Shown: piece after piece, positions 1 through 7,944 of the stretch
Layout: the number at the start of each line of letters is the position of its first letter
Numbering within the stretch: the stretch's first letter is position 1
Origin: Chromera velia
Lineage: Eukaryota; Sar; Chromeraceae
Assembly (NCBI GenBank): GCA_018398765.1
Contig: JAHBMJ010000939.1
Coordinates: forward strand, 1-38,568
Length of the DNA stretch: 38,568 bases
Direction of reading: 5' to 3'
Program-made: the position numbers and the translations under genes
Notes under the pieces: generated by a model
What the model saw: only the letters and a program-made list of their open reading frames with translations
Databases searched by the model: none
Told to the model about the DNA's origin: nothing

Positions 1-45
1 GCGCGCAGCGCGTGGAGAGGGGGGGGGGGGGGGGGGGATGCAGAG

Positions 46-1500
46 ATGGATCTCGACCCTTCGCTTGAGCCACCGCTGCCCCAGTTGGGGTACACTGACT
101 GTGAGTGCTATTCAGACAAACGTGAGGAAGGGGATCGGAGGGCTTGACAGGGCACTCACATTATCATTCTTTTCTCTCTTTTGAACCCTGAGATCTTCGT
201 TCGGCTGGATGCATGGTATTGGATCCGTCGAATCTTTGTTGGAGTCTCGTCTGTTTCCCATCTCCTGATAGGAGCACTGATGAGTGCCCTTGCTCAGGCT
301 GTATTTAAGCAGTACGTAGGTGATTTCCAGGTACTCTTGCTTGCCTTCACTGTTGCGCATGGCCTGAGTTCAACAGAGCAGTGGGTGACTGCCAAACTCA
401 TCCGTATGAAAGTTCGTCGACTGATCCCTCCCCTACTTGAGTTACGACATCGTGTTGTGCAAGTCAAGTATGCATTTCAAGATGTGGAGAATGATGGTGT
501 GAAACTTGCAGGGGAGAAGTGGGAGCGGGTATGGGAGTTGATGTTAATTCACATAGACAACGGTTACCTTTCGGATCCAGAGGGTGTCAATCTATATATA
601 TAAATCGGATCATCCCCAGTCAAGGGGCTGGCAGGAAAGTCTGATCCCATTCCAGACTGGGACTACTTTAGAGGCAGCAATGGAAGTGAAAGAACGCATC
701 TCGAGTTAGGTCTGGGGTTGAAAAGGTCTGTCTGTAGTCACCGTGCCGATCTTAGCAACGCAACCATGAAAGTCAATGTGCATAAGATTGCACAGAGACG
801 CCTTCAGGACAACCATATGCCCTTCATTTCCAATGCTGATCTCTGCCTTTTCAAAGCAGCAACTGAAGAGTGTGAGAAGCTGTGGGGGAACGAGATTGAC
901 AGCGAGAGAGCGGGAGGGAAAGGGTGGTCAAAGCTTCATCACCCAGATCTTATGACGGGACACCACTTTGAAATGTCTTACACCCATGCCCATTTGTAAG
1001 AACAGCAGCAGCAAGCGCAGCATGAAGTGAGCGAAGCTGTGAAAGACCTTGAGATGATAGGAGATGGGGGGGAGGAGGATTTAATTGCGAAGTATACCTC
1101 TTTGACAGCGATTGCACGGATGGATGAAGAGCTTTCGCTCTCTCAAATCCATCAACTAGAGAAGGATCTGGAAAATCAGAGAGAAGAAAGCGCCATACAG
1201 TAGGGAGGGGAGGCCCAGGTAGAGCAGAGCGGGGGCGCAGAGAGTTCGGCTGCGGCAGCTGCCAGTGGAAGTCGACAAAGAGAAGGGAGGCATCAACACT
1301 CCAGGGACACTAGATTGCAGTCTGCAAACAACGCGCTTCGGAAAAAGCGCACGGGGGGGCGTATTGTTTATAAGTGTCCTTCTCGCTCTTCTGAATTGTC
1401 TCATTTGGTTTTTCAGCTCCGTGCAAAGGGAAAAAACGCACAGAAAATTTGGACTGAATATGAAAAAATTCGCTATATTTGCAGACAATTTCTAGAACAA
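46..1500 (+). pseudogene. decayed transposon-like protein frame
   Basis: One reading frame stays coding-like for about 1.45 kb but is broken by four in-frame stops: TGA at 145-147, TAA at 601-603, TAA at 997-999 and TAG at 1201-1203. The pieces read as one protein. Around 92-111 there is a YTDCECYS-like patch. At about 193-260 comes IFVRLDAWYWIRRIFVGVSS, then LIHIDNGYLSDPEGVNLYI at about 547-600. RGSNGSERTHLELG follows at about 670-715, and a glutamine-rich then Lys/Arg-rich tail ends near 1500. From memory, this order (D-C-C patch, LD-H/W-RR, LSDP-x-V-x-LY, RGTNSLE-x-H) resembles a family of eukaryotic transposon-derived proteins whose exact name I cannot give. All four stops could arise from Gln or Arg codons by a single C-to-T change, but that is weak evidence. 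A short intron covering the first TGA cannot be excluded. Best read as a dead copy. Confidence 0.55.
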
Positions 1501-1518
1501 TATGCCCCCCTCTCTCTC

Positions 1519-1833
1519 TGTCAGAGGTGCACGTGGGGCTCTAGATATGAAATAAGAACCCTAGCAATGTGGTGGCTAGAAGTAAGGCATAGACCTTCAG
1601 ACCGGTCTTGAGGGAGTCCTACATCGGGAAGGTTTGACAGCTAGTGGTCAAGCTGCTAAACCACTCATCATGCCTTCTCATGCTTGGCTACAAAACGCAT
1701 GTTTCACTGCAAGTATCGATCAGTGCACAGACGCACGCGCTTATCAATCCTGCGCCCATACTCTATGCGAGCAGCCCGTCAAACAGATAAGTGCCCCGCC
1801 AGCCTTACGGCGGCGCCTCGTACACGCCCTACA
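1519..1833. repeat. 315-bp dispersed repeat, copy A1
   Basis: This stretch recurs at 5965-6279 in the same orientation and at exactly the same length, without gaps. I count 14 differences, 13 of them transitions. It includes the palindromic AGACCGGTCT core near 1598-1607. It begins immediately after the decayed frame at 46-1500, so it may be part of that element's 3' end. No protein function is assigned. Confidence 0.85.
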
Positions 1834-3630
1834 TCTGCCCGCTCGCCAAGGCCGACGTCCACGCTCGGCTCACATTTCCTTTCTTTTCTCTCACCGTCTC
1901 TCACCATCTCACCCTACATCTGCCCGCTTTCAAATCAAACGAACTAATAAAAACGGAAATCAAGTGACTATACGATACCAATCAACAGGCTTGAATCTAT
2001 ACACACATCTGCAGTCGACGTCCGAAACGCAAGTGTTTGGCTCAGTACACCCTCTTACGCCATCTGCTGGAGCCTCTGAGCGCTTAATTACCAGTCGACT
2101 GTTCAGGGTATACGCTGGCCTCCAGTCCTAAAGGACCGCAATGCCTCCCATCTCCAGCTCACAACACACTCAGTGTGCTGCACACGCTACCCTCTCTAAA
2201 CCTCTCCGTTTTATCTTCTCTCCTCGGGCCCTCCGCTGCGCCAAGGCCGAATTTGCACGTAGCCCGCTTATTGATGTACAACTCCATGCTCCTTCAGATA
2301 CACTTCGTTCGCGCTTCCATTCTCCAAACGCTGTCTGCTGCTACTCCTACTGTGAGGTGGTGATGTTCTGCTCGATGCTCTGCAGAACATGTCCAACCTG
2401 CTGGGTGAACTCTGCAGGAATTTCCGAAACACTGCGACTACACACGCACAAATGCAGCCACAAACGGTGTATGCTTTTCTTTGAATAAGACCATCACGGA
2501 ACCAGAGAACGTGATTAAACAGAATCAACACACTCTCAGTGACTCTCTCTGATCTGCACTCTTCTCGTTCGCTGCGTTAGTGTCATGGTCATTTATTGTG
2601 CACTGATGCTGGCTATTCTCCCCACTCAGCTTTTCATTCTCTTCTTACATGTACTATCCCACGTGTTCTTCTGTTCTCACTCAGTCTCTGCACACAGGAG
2701 AGACTACAACTTGCTCTTTACACACACCTCTCAATCACACTCAACCTTGAGCGGGACTCAATCAAACGATTCAGGGGAGTAGCACAGCAACCGTAACAAA
2801 ACAGTGAGAGTTCCATGGACTGTTCCTTTCCACTCCGTCTGTCTCTGATGAACAGAATAGATACAGAGTGACAAGGATCGTGAAGAAACCTACGCCCCTC
2901 TCTTCAGGTGTACTCTCTCTTCTGTTTCTGTCATCTGCGTGTCTCTTTTGGAACTCTCTACTTTCTTACGTTTCCTTTCACTCTCCCCCCCAACACCCAG
3001 ACAGACAGACACACAGAGGGAAAGTGAAGACAACAGACAGAGACAACCAGAGAAACAAAGCACTCGCATGATCCCTAACATACACCCAGACGACAGCTCT
3101 CGACTTCTTCTTTTTTCTCCCCCCTGGCCCAGATAGGACAGAACACTCTAGAGAAGTGGAAAATTTATACAACCCCCAATGCAATACAAAGATGGACGGA
3201 AGGAATGGAATCAGAGTATAAAGGGGAAAGCAAAGACAAATCGAGACCCATCATCACCATCCTCATCCCCACATTCATTTCCCTACAAGAATTGCTTCTC
3301 TGCTTCTCCAATGATTGCTCCTTCTTCCTTTCTTCCTGTATTCTTCTCGTATGGCAATCTCCTCTCTCACCTCCAATCTTCACTTCATTCTTTTCTTTTC
3401 TTCTTTTCTCTCCCTTCATCTCAACCACCTGAATTCCCATGATATCTTCCTATCTGGAGAAACAAGACAGTCAGGATGCAGAGAGACACTGTGAGAGAAC
3501 GAACCACCCAAAGCCATAACCACCTCAACATACAGTCTCCTTCCTTCTCACACCCCATCCTTCCTCCTCCCAAAATAAATTTCCCAACTCCCACATACAA
3601 CCAAACGAAAACAATCTAGGAACTCACTCA
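1834..3630. other. CT-rich non-coding stretch
   Basis: About 1.8 kb without a convincing gene. The plus strand is rich in C and T with many TCTC and CTTT runs, so several open frames appear in both directions, but none has recognisable motifs. Composition shifts at about 1834, where the repeat copy ends. Confidence 0.5.
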
Positions 3631-3769
3631 CTTGGAGATGTATGGCTGCCGCGGTGCCCCCATGGCACGACTAAGCGTTTCGAACGCGGCACACATGATT
3701 GCGAGCGAATATAGAGAAGACCACACACCTACAGTCACTCCAATCCATTCTCCACTCCAGACGATGCTC

Positions 3770-4057
3770 CTCCTCGGGGGCTCCTCCTTCCATCCCAAAC
3801 TACTCAAAGAACAAAAGCATCTCTTCCATCACCTGGGCACGTTCGTTGAAGGCATGAGCACCTCGTACATTGTTGTGGCAGCAAGACGGCAGTCAGTCAA
3901 TCAGACTGATGATCTCCCTCACACTCCCTCCTCAAAATTTCTTCTTCCTCCAGGTTTCTCTTTGGCCAGGTCTACAGTTTCACTGCTCTCCAGGACTCTA
4001 GACTCTGGCTTCATCACTGGCTTCATCACTGTCCTACTTGTAGACAAAACTCTGAAG
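3770..4057 (-). pseudogene. coding-like fragment interrupted by a transposon
   Basis: On the minus strand the frame entering from 4057 reads as plausible protein (SESSETVDLAKEKPGG-like, about 4000-3950). After a stop near 3895 it continues with NERAQVMEEMLLFFE at about 3845-3800. The family is not recognised. The DNA transposon at 4058-5735 abuts the upstream end and duplicates the target AACTCTGAAG. The sequence beyond the transposon (5746-5960) would be the other part of the same pre-insertion locus. Decayed, low confidence; chance coding potential is the alternative. Confidence 0.25.
4048..4057. repeat. left target-site duplication
   Basis: The 10-mer AACTCTGAAG directly abuts the left terminal inverted repeat. 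The identical 10-mer directly abuts the right one at 5736-5745 in the same orientation. This is the signature expected of a transposon insertion. Confidence 0.85.
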
Positions 4058-4085
4058 ACCTCCCTGAACCTAATGTCCACTTGAA
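4058..4085 (+). repeat. left terminal inverted repeat
   Basis: These 28 bases are the exact reverse complement of 5708-5735. The repeat begins directly after the left target duplication. Confidence 0.85.
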
Positions 4086-4103
4086 AAAAAATATCAAGAT
4101 CGT

Positions 4104-4120
4104 CCGCGCCTGTAGCGCGG
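4104..4120. repeat. GC hairpin near the left TIR
   Basis: CCGCGC (4104-4109) pairs with GCGCGG (4115-4120) around a 5-nt loop. The bases after it, CAAGTCTATCCAAA (4126-4139), resemble CAAGCCTATCTAAA just after the hairpin array near the right TIR (5680-5693). Both ends therefore carry the same hairpin-plus-tail block, in direct orientation. Confidence 0.6.
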
Positions 4121-4812
4121 CCAATCAAGTCTATCCAAATTTGCGGCCTAGCAAATCTCATTCAAAGAATATAAAAAAAAAAATAAAAAATAATAACGTA
4201 TAAATTAGTATAAATAAATCGATATATTGCCTTTAAAATACTATTCATGCCTAGGTTTTGTATATATCATCATATATAATCATACAATATCAATATTATA
4301 TCCTAGATTACATCATACATAGCTTGGTGCCAGTATATGATCATATATAATATCTCTATTCATTCATCTTCTGAATCAGAATCAGTAAGATTGCTCAACC
4401 TGCAGATTTCACGGGCTTGCACCTGCGTTTGGTGAGCTCACACTCTGAGACCACACGCTTGATATAGAGTAAGCCTCTTTTGTTGCTCTTGTCTCTCTGC
4501 CTCTCTCTGCTGGGCCTCACTCTGTTCCTCCCCAGCTGCTGCCAGAAAATTTGAAGACGAAGAAGTTTGGGCAGAGCCTGCAAGCAGAAAAGCAACTTAT
4601 TGTGATGAAGACATAAGAAAGGGGGAAGGTGTGGAGACCGTTCACGAAAATCTGTATTCAAAATTTGTCTGCAGTGTCTCTCCTGAGCGGGGAGACCACT
4701 GCTGTCTCGCATCTGCGTACAAGTTAAACATAATTGCCCTTCTCACTTCCTCAACAGGATTTTTTCCCTCAGTGAGGGCAAGAGAGCGGGCACGAAGCTC
4801 ATTTCTGGCCTC

Positions 4813-5406
4813 CTACTTGCTCAGTGAAGACAAGCCGTTCACTGAAATTGCTCTCTGTCTCTCTCGCCTTCTGTGCCTCACTGCGTTGGACTGTTGAGTG
4901 CGTGCTACAAATTGATCTCCCCACGAGACCATATGGAAGCGAAGTTCGAAATTGAAGAACTTCCCGTGGTCGAGGAAGAACTTCCCGTCTCCATCTCTTT
5001 CAAGAGGTGTGATCATAGCGTATCCTTTCTCAACATCTGATTTTTTGATTGACTGTCTGCGATACAGTCTTCCTGCTGATAACCCTTCCTGGCGTGCGAT
5101 ACGAAGCTCTTCAACATAAGCGAACATGCAATGCACTGCTGCTTTTTTTCCATCTGTAAGCTCGATTGACATCAACTCGTACACACCATGCACTTGAAAC
5201 CCATTCCCTTCTCTATCGTCTTCGATCACAGCTTGCTTTGTCGGTGACCGAAAACGCAGGCGTCCTTGCTGCTGTCTATTTAACTGTGCCACATAATCCC
5301 ACCCCACCCCACCAACCTTTACGTTGTGTGGAAGGAGTAACCCCAAGGGTGGAGTTGGGGGTCCGGGTGTCGCACGAGGAGTTTCCTGCCGGAAAGTCTT
5401 CTGCAA
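4813..5406 (-). CDS. unknown 197-aa frame inside the transposon
   Basis: An uninterrupted ATG-to-stop frame on the minus strand. I do not recognise the family. The N-terminal 25 residues are proline-rich. The middle reads like folded protein (FQVHGVYELMSIELTDGKKA, then MFAYVEELRIARQEG), followed by RLYRRQSIKKSDVEKGYAMI and FFNFELRFHMVSWGDQFVAR. The C-terminus is Arg-rich (RHRRRERQR). It lies wholly between the terminal inverted repeats at 4058-5735, so it is probably element-borne: a remnant of a transposase or accessory gene, or captured host sequence. There is no catalytic D-D-E arrangement I could place with confidence. It may be one exon of a longer frame, because a different frame is open upstream (5681-5319). 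Confidence 0.4.
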   Translation of the reverse strand: MQKTFRQETPRATPGPPTPPLGLLLPHNVKVGGVGWDYVAQLNRQQQGRLRFRSPTKQAVIEDDREGNGFQVHGVYELMSIELTDGKKAAVHCMFAYVEELRIARQEGLSAGRLYRRQSIKKSDVEKGYAMITPLERDGDGKFFLDHGKFFNFELRFHMVSWGDQFVARTQQSNAVRHRRRERQRAISVNGLSSLSK

Positions 5407-5578
5407 GTCTCAGTTTCTCTTAGACTCCGGCAAAGCAAGATCAACCACCAACACTTTGTAGGCAATACTTCTGATGCTGTGAATCCTTCTTCTGTTGGGT
5501 TAGATACATTTGCACTTCGGGAGACGGGTGGACACGCATGCAGCTGCGATTCTTTAGCATGCAGCTGCATGCTGCCTT

Positions 5579-5680
5579 TCAAGACACCGCCCGCGCCTGC
5601 GGCGCTGCCTTTCAAAACAGCGCCCGCGCTTGCAGCGCGGGCTTTCAAGATACCGCCCGCGCCTGCGGCGCGGGCGTTCA
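5579..5680. repeat. 33-bp tandem repeats forming GC hairpins
   Basis: Three units of about 33 bp start with TTTCAAGA or TTTCAAAA and contain a GC palindrome. Unit 2 folds with 9 bp (5622-5630 with 5634-5642, loop TGC). Unit 3 folds with 10 bp (5654-5663 with 5667-5676, loop TGC). Unit 1 keeps only the inner 5 bp. Between units 2 and 3 the loop-closing pair changes from T-A to C-G, a compensatory change. On the minus strand the array would encode an 11-residue Ala/Gly repeat (LKARAAGAGGI-like), probably incidental. Confidence 0.75.
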
Positions 5681-5707
5681 AGCCTATCTAAAAATGCGGC
5701 CCCACCA

Positions 5708-5735
5708 TTCAAGTGGACATTAGGTTCAGGGAGGT
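5708..5735 (-). repeat. right terminal inverted repeat
   Basis: Exact reverse complement of 4058-4085, directly followed by the right copy of the 10-bp target duplication. Confidence 0.85.
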
Positions 5736-5745
5736 AACTCTGAAG
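5736..5745. repeat. right target-site duplication
   Basis: AACTCTGAAG, identical to 4048-4057 and directly abutting the right TIR. Confidence 0.85.
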
Positions 5746-5964
5746 AGAGCAACAGAATTCAAAAACAATAGTCAGAAGCTCTCAGCCCTCTTCGCTCAAA
5801 AAAAACTTTTCCACTGGCATACTGGCTCTGCACTCTTCTTGGTACAGGCCATCAATACAGTGGGTTAAAGCTTCTACCCAGTTTGTCTGCTTGCTAACAC
5901 AACAAAGTTTCAAACTGCCAACCATCACTGCTGCCCCGTGTTACCAGAAGCTCTGCTATCCAAT

Positions 5965-6279
5965 TGTCAGAGGTGCACGTGGAGCTCTAGATATGAAATA
6001 AGAACCCTAGCAGTGTGGTGGCTAGAAGTAAGGCATAGACCTTCAGACCGGTCTTGAGGGAGTCCTACATCGGGAAGGTTTGACAACTAGTGGTCAAGCT
6101 GCTGAACCACTCATCATGCCTTCTCATGCTTGGCTACAAAACGCATGCTTCACTGCAAGTATCGATCAGTGCACAGACGTACGCGCTCATCGATCCCGCG
6201 CCCATACTCTATGCAAGCAGCCCGTCAAGCAGATAAGTGCCCCGCCAGCCTTGCGGCGGCACCTCGTACAGGCCCTACA
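5965..6279. repeat. 315-bp dispersed repeat, copy A2
   Basis: Second copy of the element at 1519-1833, about 95.6 % identical with no indels. Thirteen of 14 differences are transitions. Similarity stops abruptly after CCCTACA on both copies, which marks a real element boundary. Confidence 0.85.
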
Positions 6280-6404
6280 CTCTCCCTGCAACAACTCCCT
6301 CTTTAATTCAAACATTTTTAACAAAAGATAAGAATGCAGCGGCTGTACAAGAATGTATGGACAATTTGTCTGCACAAGCATATGTTGGCCTTGCATAAAA
6401 TTGA

Positions 6405-7067
6405 TCATCGTTTGCTGTTCAAGTGCCTTATGTAAACCGCAGAGAGGTAATTAACGCCGTCTTTCCCAGTGTGCCGGTCAAAGTTTCTGAAAGTGGGGGG
6501 GGAAGGAACATGGGCGATGAGGAAGAAGATCTCCCTCTTTCTTTTGCAGGCGTTGTAGCGGTTGCATCTGCTGGTGGGGAAGCTAGGGGGAAGAATGGCC
6601 AGGGGGGGGAGGAAGAAGCTGTACCCCTGTCACAGTTGTTACTTTCTCATGCACCAGCCTCGTCTAGTGCTGAAGTTAAGGAGGTGGGGGGAGAGCAAAA
6701 TGCAACGGAAGACAAACAAAAAAAGAAGTGCAAAAGATGTGGGAAAGATGTTGGTAAGCCGTTTCACAAGAGAGTTGAGGGTGGGTATTATTGGTGTTTG
6801 CAGGTGTGGAGCATAAAAGAAGCCTTTCTGGCTTCTCTTCCTGATTTGAAAGAGGCGAACAAAGTGAAAAAAGAAACCAAGATTGAAAAAAAACGATGTC
6901 CGGTATGCAAGAAGTTGTACAACGAGGCCCCAGCCCATCGATTTCCTCGGCCAGACGTTGTGTTTTGTCCATTAAAGCATGGTAGGTATGATAAGTGGTT
7001 TCAAAAGAAAGGGTGTGCACGTGTTGCTTGTATGGAAGGGCGAGAAGCAAAAAGAGATCCGAGCTAA
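6405..7067 (+). CDS. small protein with two tandem C-X2-C-X8/9-H-X9-C motifs
   Basis: The frame is open from 6405 to a stop at 7065-7067. The first ATG is at 6510 (MGDEEEDLPLSF), and GTG at 6423 is an unlikely start in a eukaryote. The N-terminal third is acidic and Gly/Ser-rich. A Lys-rich patch follows, then two similar putative zinc-binding units: CKRCGKDVGKPFH...WC (about 6729-6797) and CPVCKKLYNEAPAHRF...FC (about 6898-6969). Each has two Cys, one His and one Cys at nearly equal spacing. The family is not recognised. Paired CCHC units with a charged N-terminus are common in mobile-element proteins, and the 315-bp repeat copy ends only 126 bp before the frame opens. It could also be one exon of a longer gene. 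An AT-rich region follows. Confidence 0.4.
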   Translation, partial: SSFAVQVPYVNRREVINAVFPSVPVKVSESGGGRNMGDEEEDLPLSFAGVVAVASAGGEARGKNGQGGEEEAVPLSQLLLSHAPASSSAEVKEVGGEQNATEDKQKKKCKRCGKDVGKPFHKRVEGGYYWCLQVWSIKEAFLASLPDLKEANKVKKETKIEKKRCPVCKKLYNEAPAHRFPRPDVVFCPLKHGRYDKWFQKKGCARVACMEGREAKRDPS

Positions 7068-7328
7068 ACAGTGTGTTAAATTAATTTGTCAAATATGCAT
7101 GGTAAAATTATTTTATGTACGATTTTTAAAAATAAACTATTATAAATTTAATGAAGAAGTGTTACATCTAGATTTTTTTAAAAAAACTAAGTTTAAATAG
7201 AATCTATCAACTGAAGTTATTCAAACATAATTTGATTTGTTGATTTACTAAATTATTTTTTTAAATAGAATACGTTACTTCTTAATATTTAGACTTCAAC
7301 AATGTTGAATGATGCTAGGATTGACTTG

Positions 7329-7343
7329 TTGCGCGCTGCGCAA
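7329..7343. repeat. small GC hairpin
   Basis: TTGCGC and GCGCAA pair around the triloop GCT. It lies 30 bp before a stronger hairpin of the same style. Confidence 0.5.
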
Positions 7344-7373
7344 GCTTTGCGCTATAACATCTAGTATAGATTG

Positions 7374-7398
7374 CAAGCGCGCGCGAAGCGCGCGCTTG
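7374..7398. repeat. 11-bp GC palindrome with GAA triloop
   Basis: CAAGCGCGCGC (7374-7384) pairs perfectly with GCGCGCGCTTG (7388-7398) around GAA. It has the triloop style of the hairpins at 5622-5676. Confidence 0.75.
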
Positions 7399-7944
7399 TT
7401 CCCCCCCCCCAGGCATTTTTTGTTCCCCAGCCCCCTCCTGGCCCCCCCGCGGACAAAAGCCTTGCGTGAATCCTTACCCCACGTGGGCTCCGCGATTGCT
7501 GTGGCGTGAGCTTCACGGTGCTTCGTGAGGCTCGCAGCTTCAGCATGAGCTCATTTGAATCCCTCTGTATAAGTCCTCTTCGAACCTCGAACAGGTTGTA
7601 AGCCGGAACGCAGAGGCATTTTTGTTGAATGACTTACACCCAAACTTTTGCTTGGCAACTCACCCTAAGTGTCTACAAGCGTCTTCTCTTTGTGGATTCC
7701 TGAGCCTTTTGCTGTCAGCAGTTTTGGGGGCAAAGTCTCTTCCGGAGACGTTCTCACTGCTCACCTCTGTGTGTTTGCTGAGGTTCTCTCTTTTATCTCT
7801 GCACTTCACAGAAAGGGAAAAGTTTCTCTTCCAAAGTCTTCCGGTGGGGTTTTCTACTTTCTCCCGGCAGGAACAATAAAGGCCGTCTTTTATTTTATTT
7901 GGCTCGAAGACGAGAGAGACGGGTAGAGAGATCGAGACAGAAGG

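Larger units (their letters stand above)
4058..5735. mobile_element. DNA transposon with 28-bp TIRs and 10-bp TSD
   Basis: A 1,678-bp segment bounded by perfect 28-bp terminal inverted repeats (4058-4085 and 5708-5735; outer bases ACCTCCCTGAACC) and a perfect 10-bp target duplication. A 9-11-bp target duplication is usual for Mutator-like elements, but I cannot see a MULE transposase, so the superfamily is an inference. Inside are a GC hairpin (4104-4120), about 250 bp of AT-rich DNA (4160-4390), a 197-codon minus-strand frame (4813-5406) and a 33-bp repeat array (about 5579-5680). Identical TIRs and TSD suggest a fairly recent insertion. It may be non-autonomous. Confidence 0.8.
7068..7944. 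other. AT-rich spacer and SART3 upstream region
   Basis: Positions 7068-7310 are strongly AT-rich with no gene. After two GC hairpins and a C-run (7401-7410), composition becomes mixed and CT-rich toward the SART3 start. The 5' untranslated region probably begins somewhere after about 7560, but I cannot place a transcription start. There is no convincing TATA box. Confidence 0.4.

Noticed and set aside
1834-3600. Several overlapping open frames of 60-165 codons on both strands
   Set aside because: They follow CT-rich composition, lack motifs and overlap each other; no evidence for genes.
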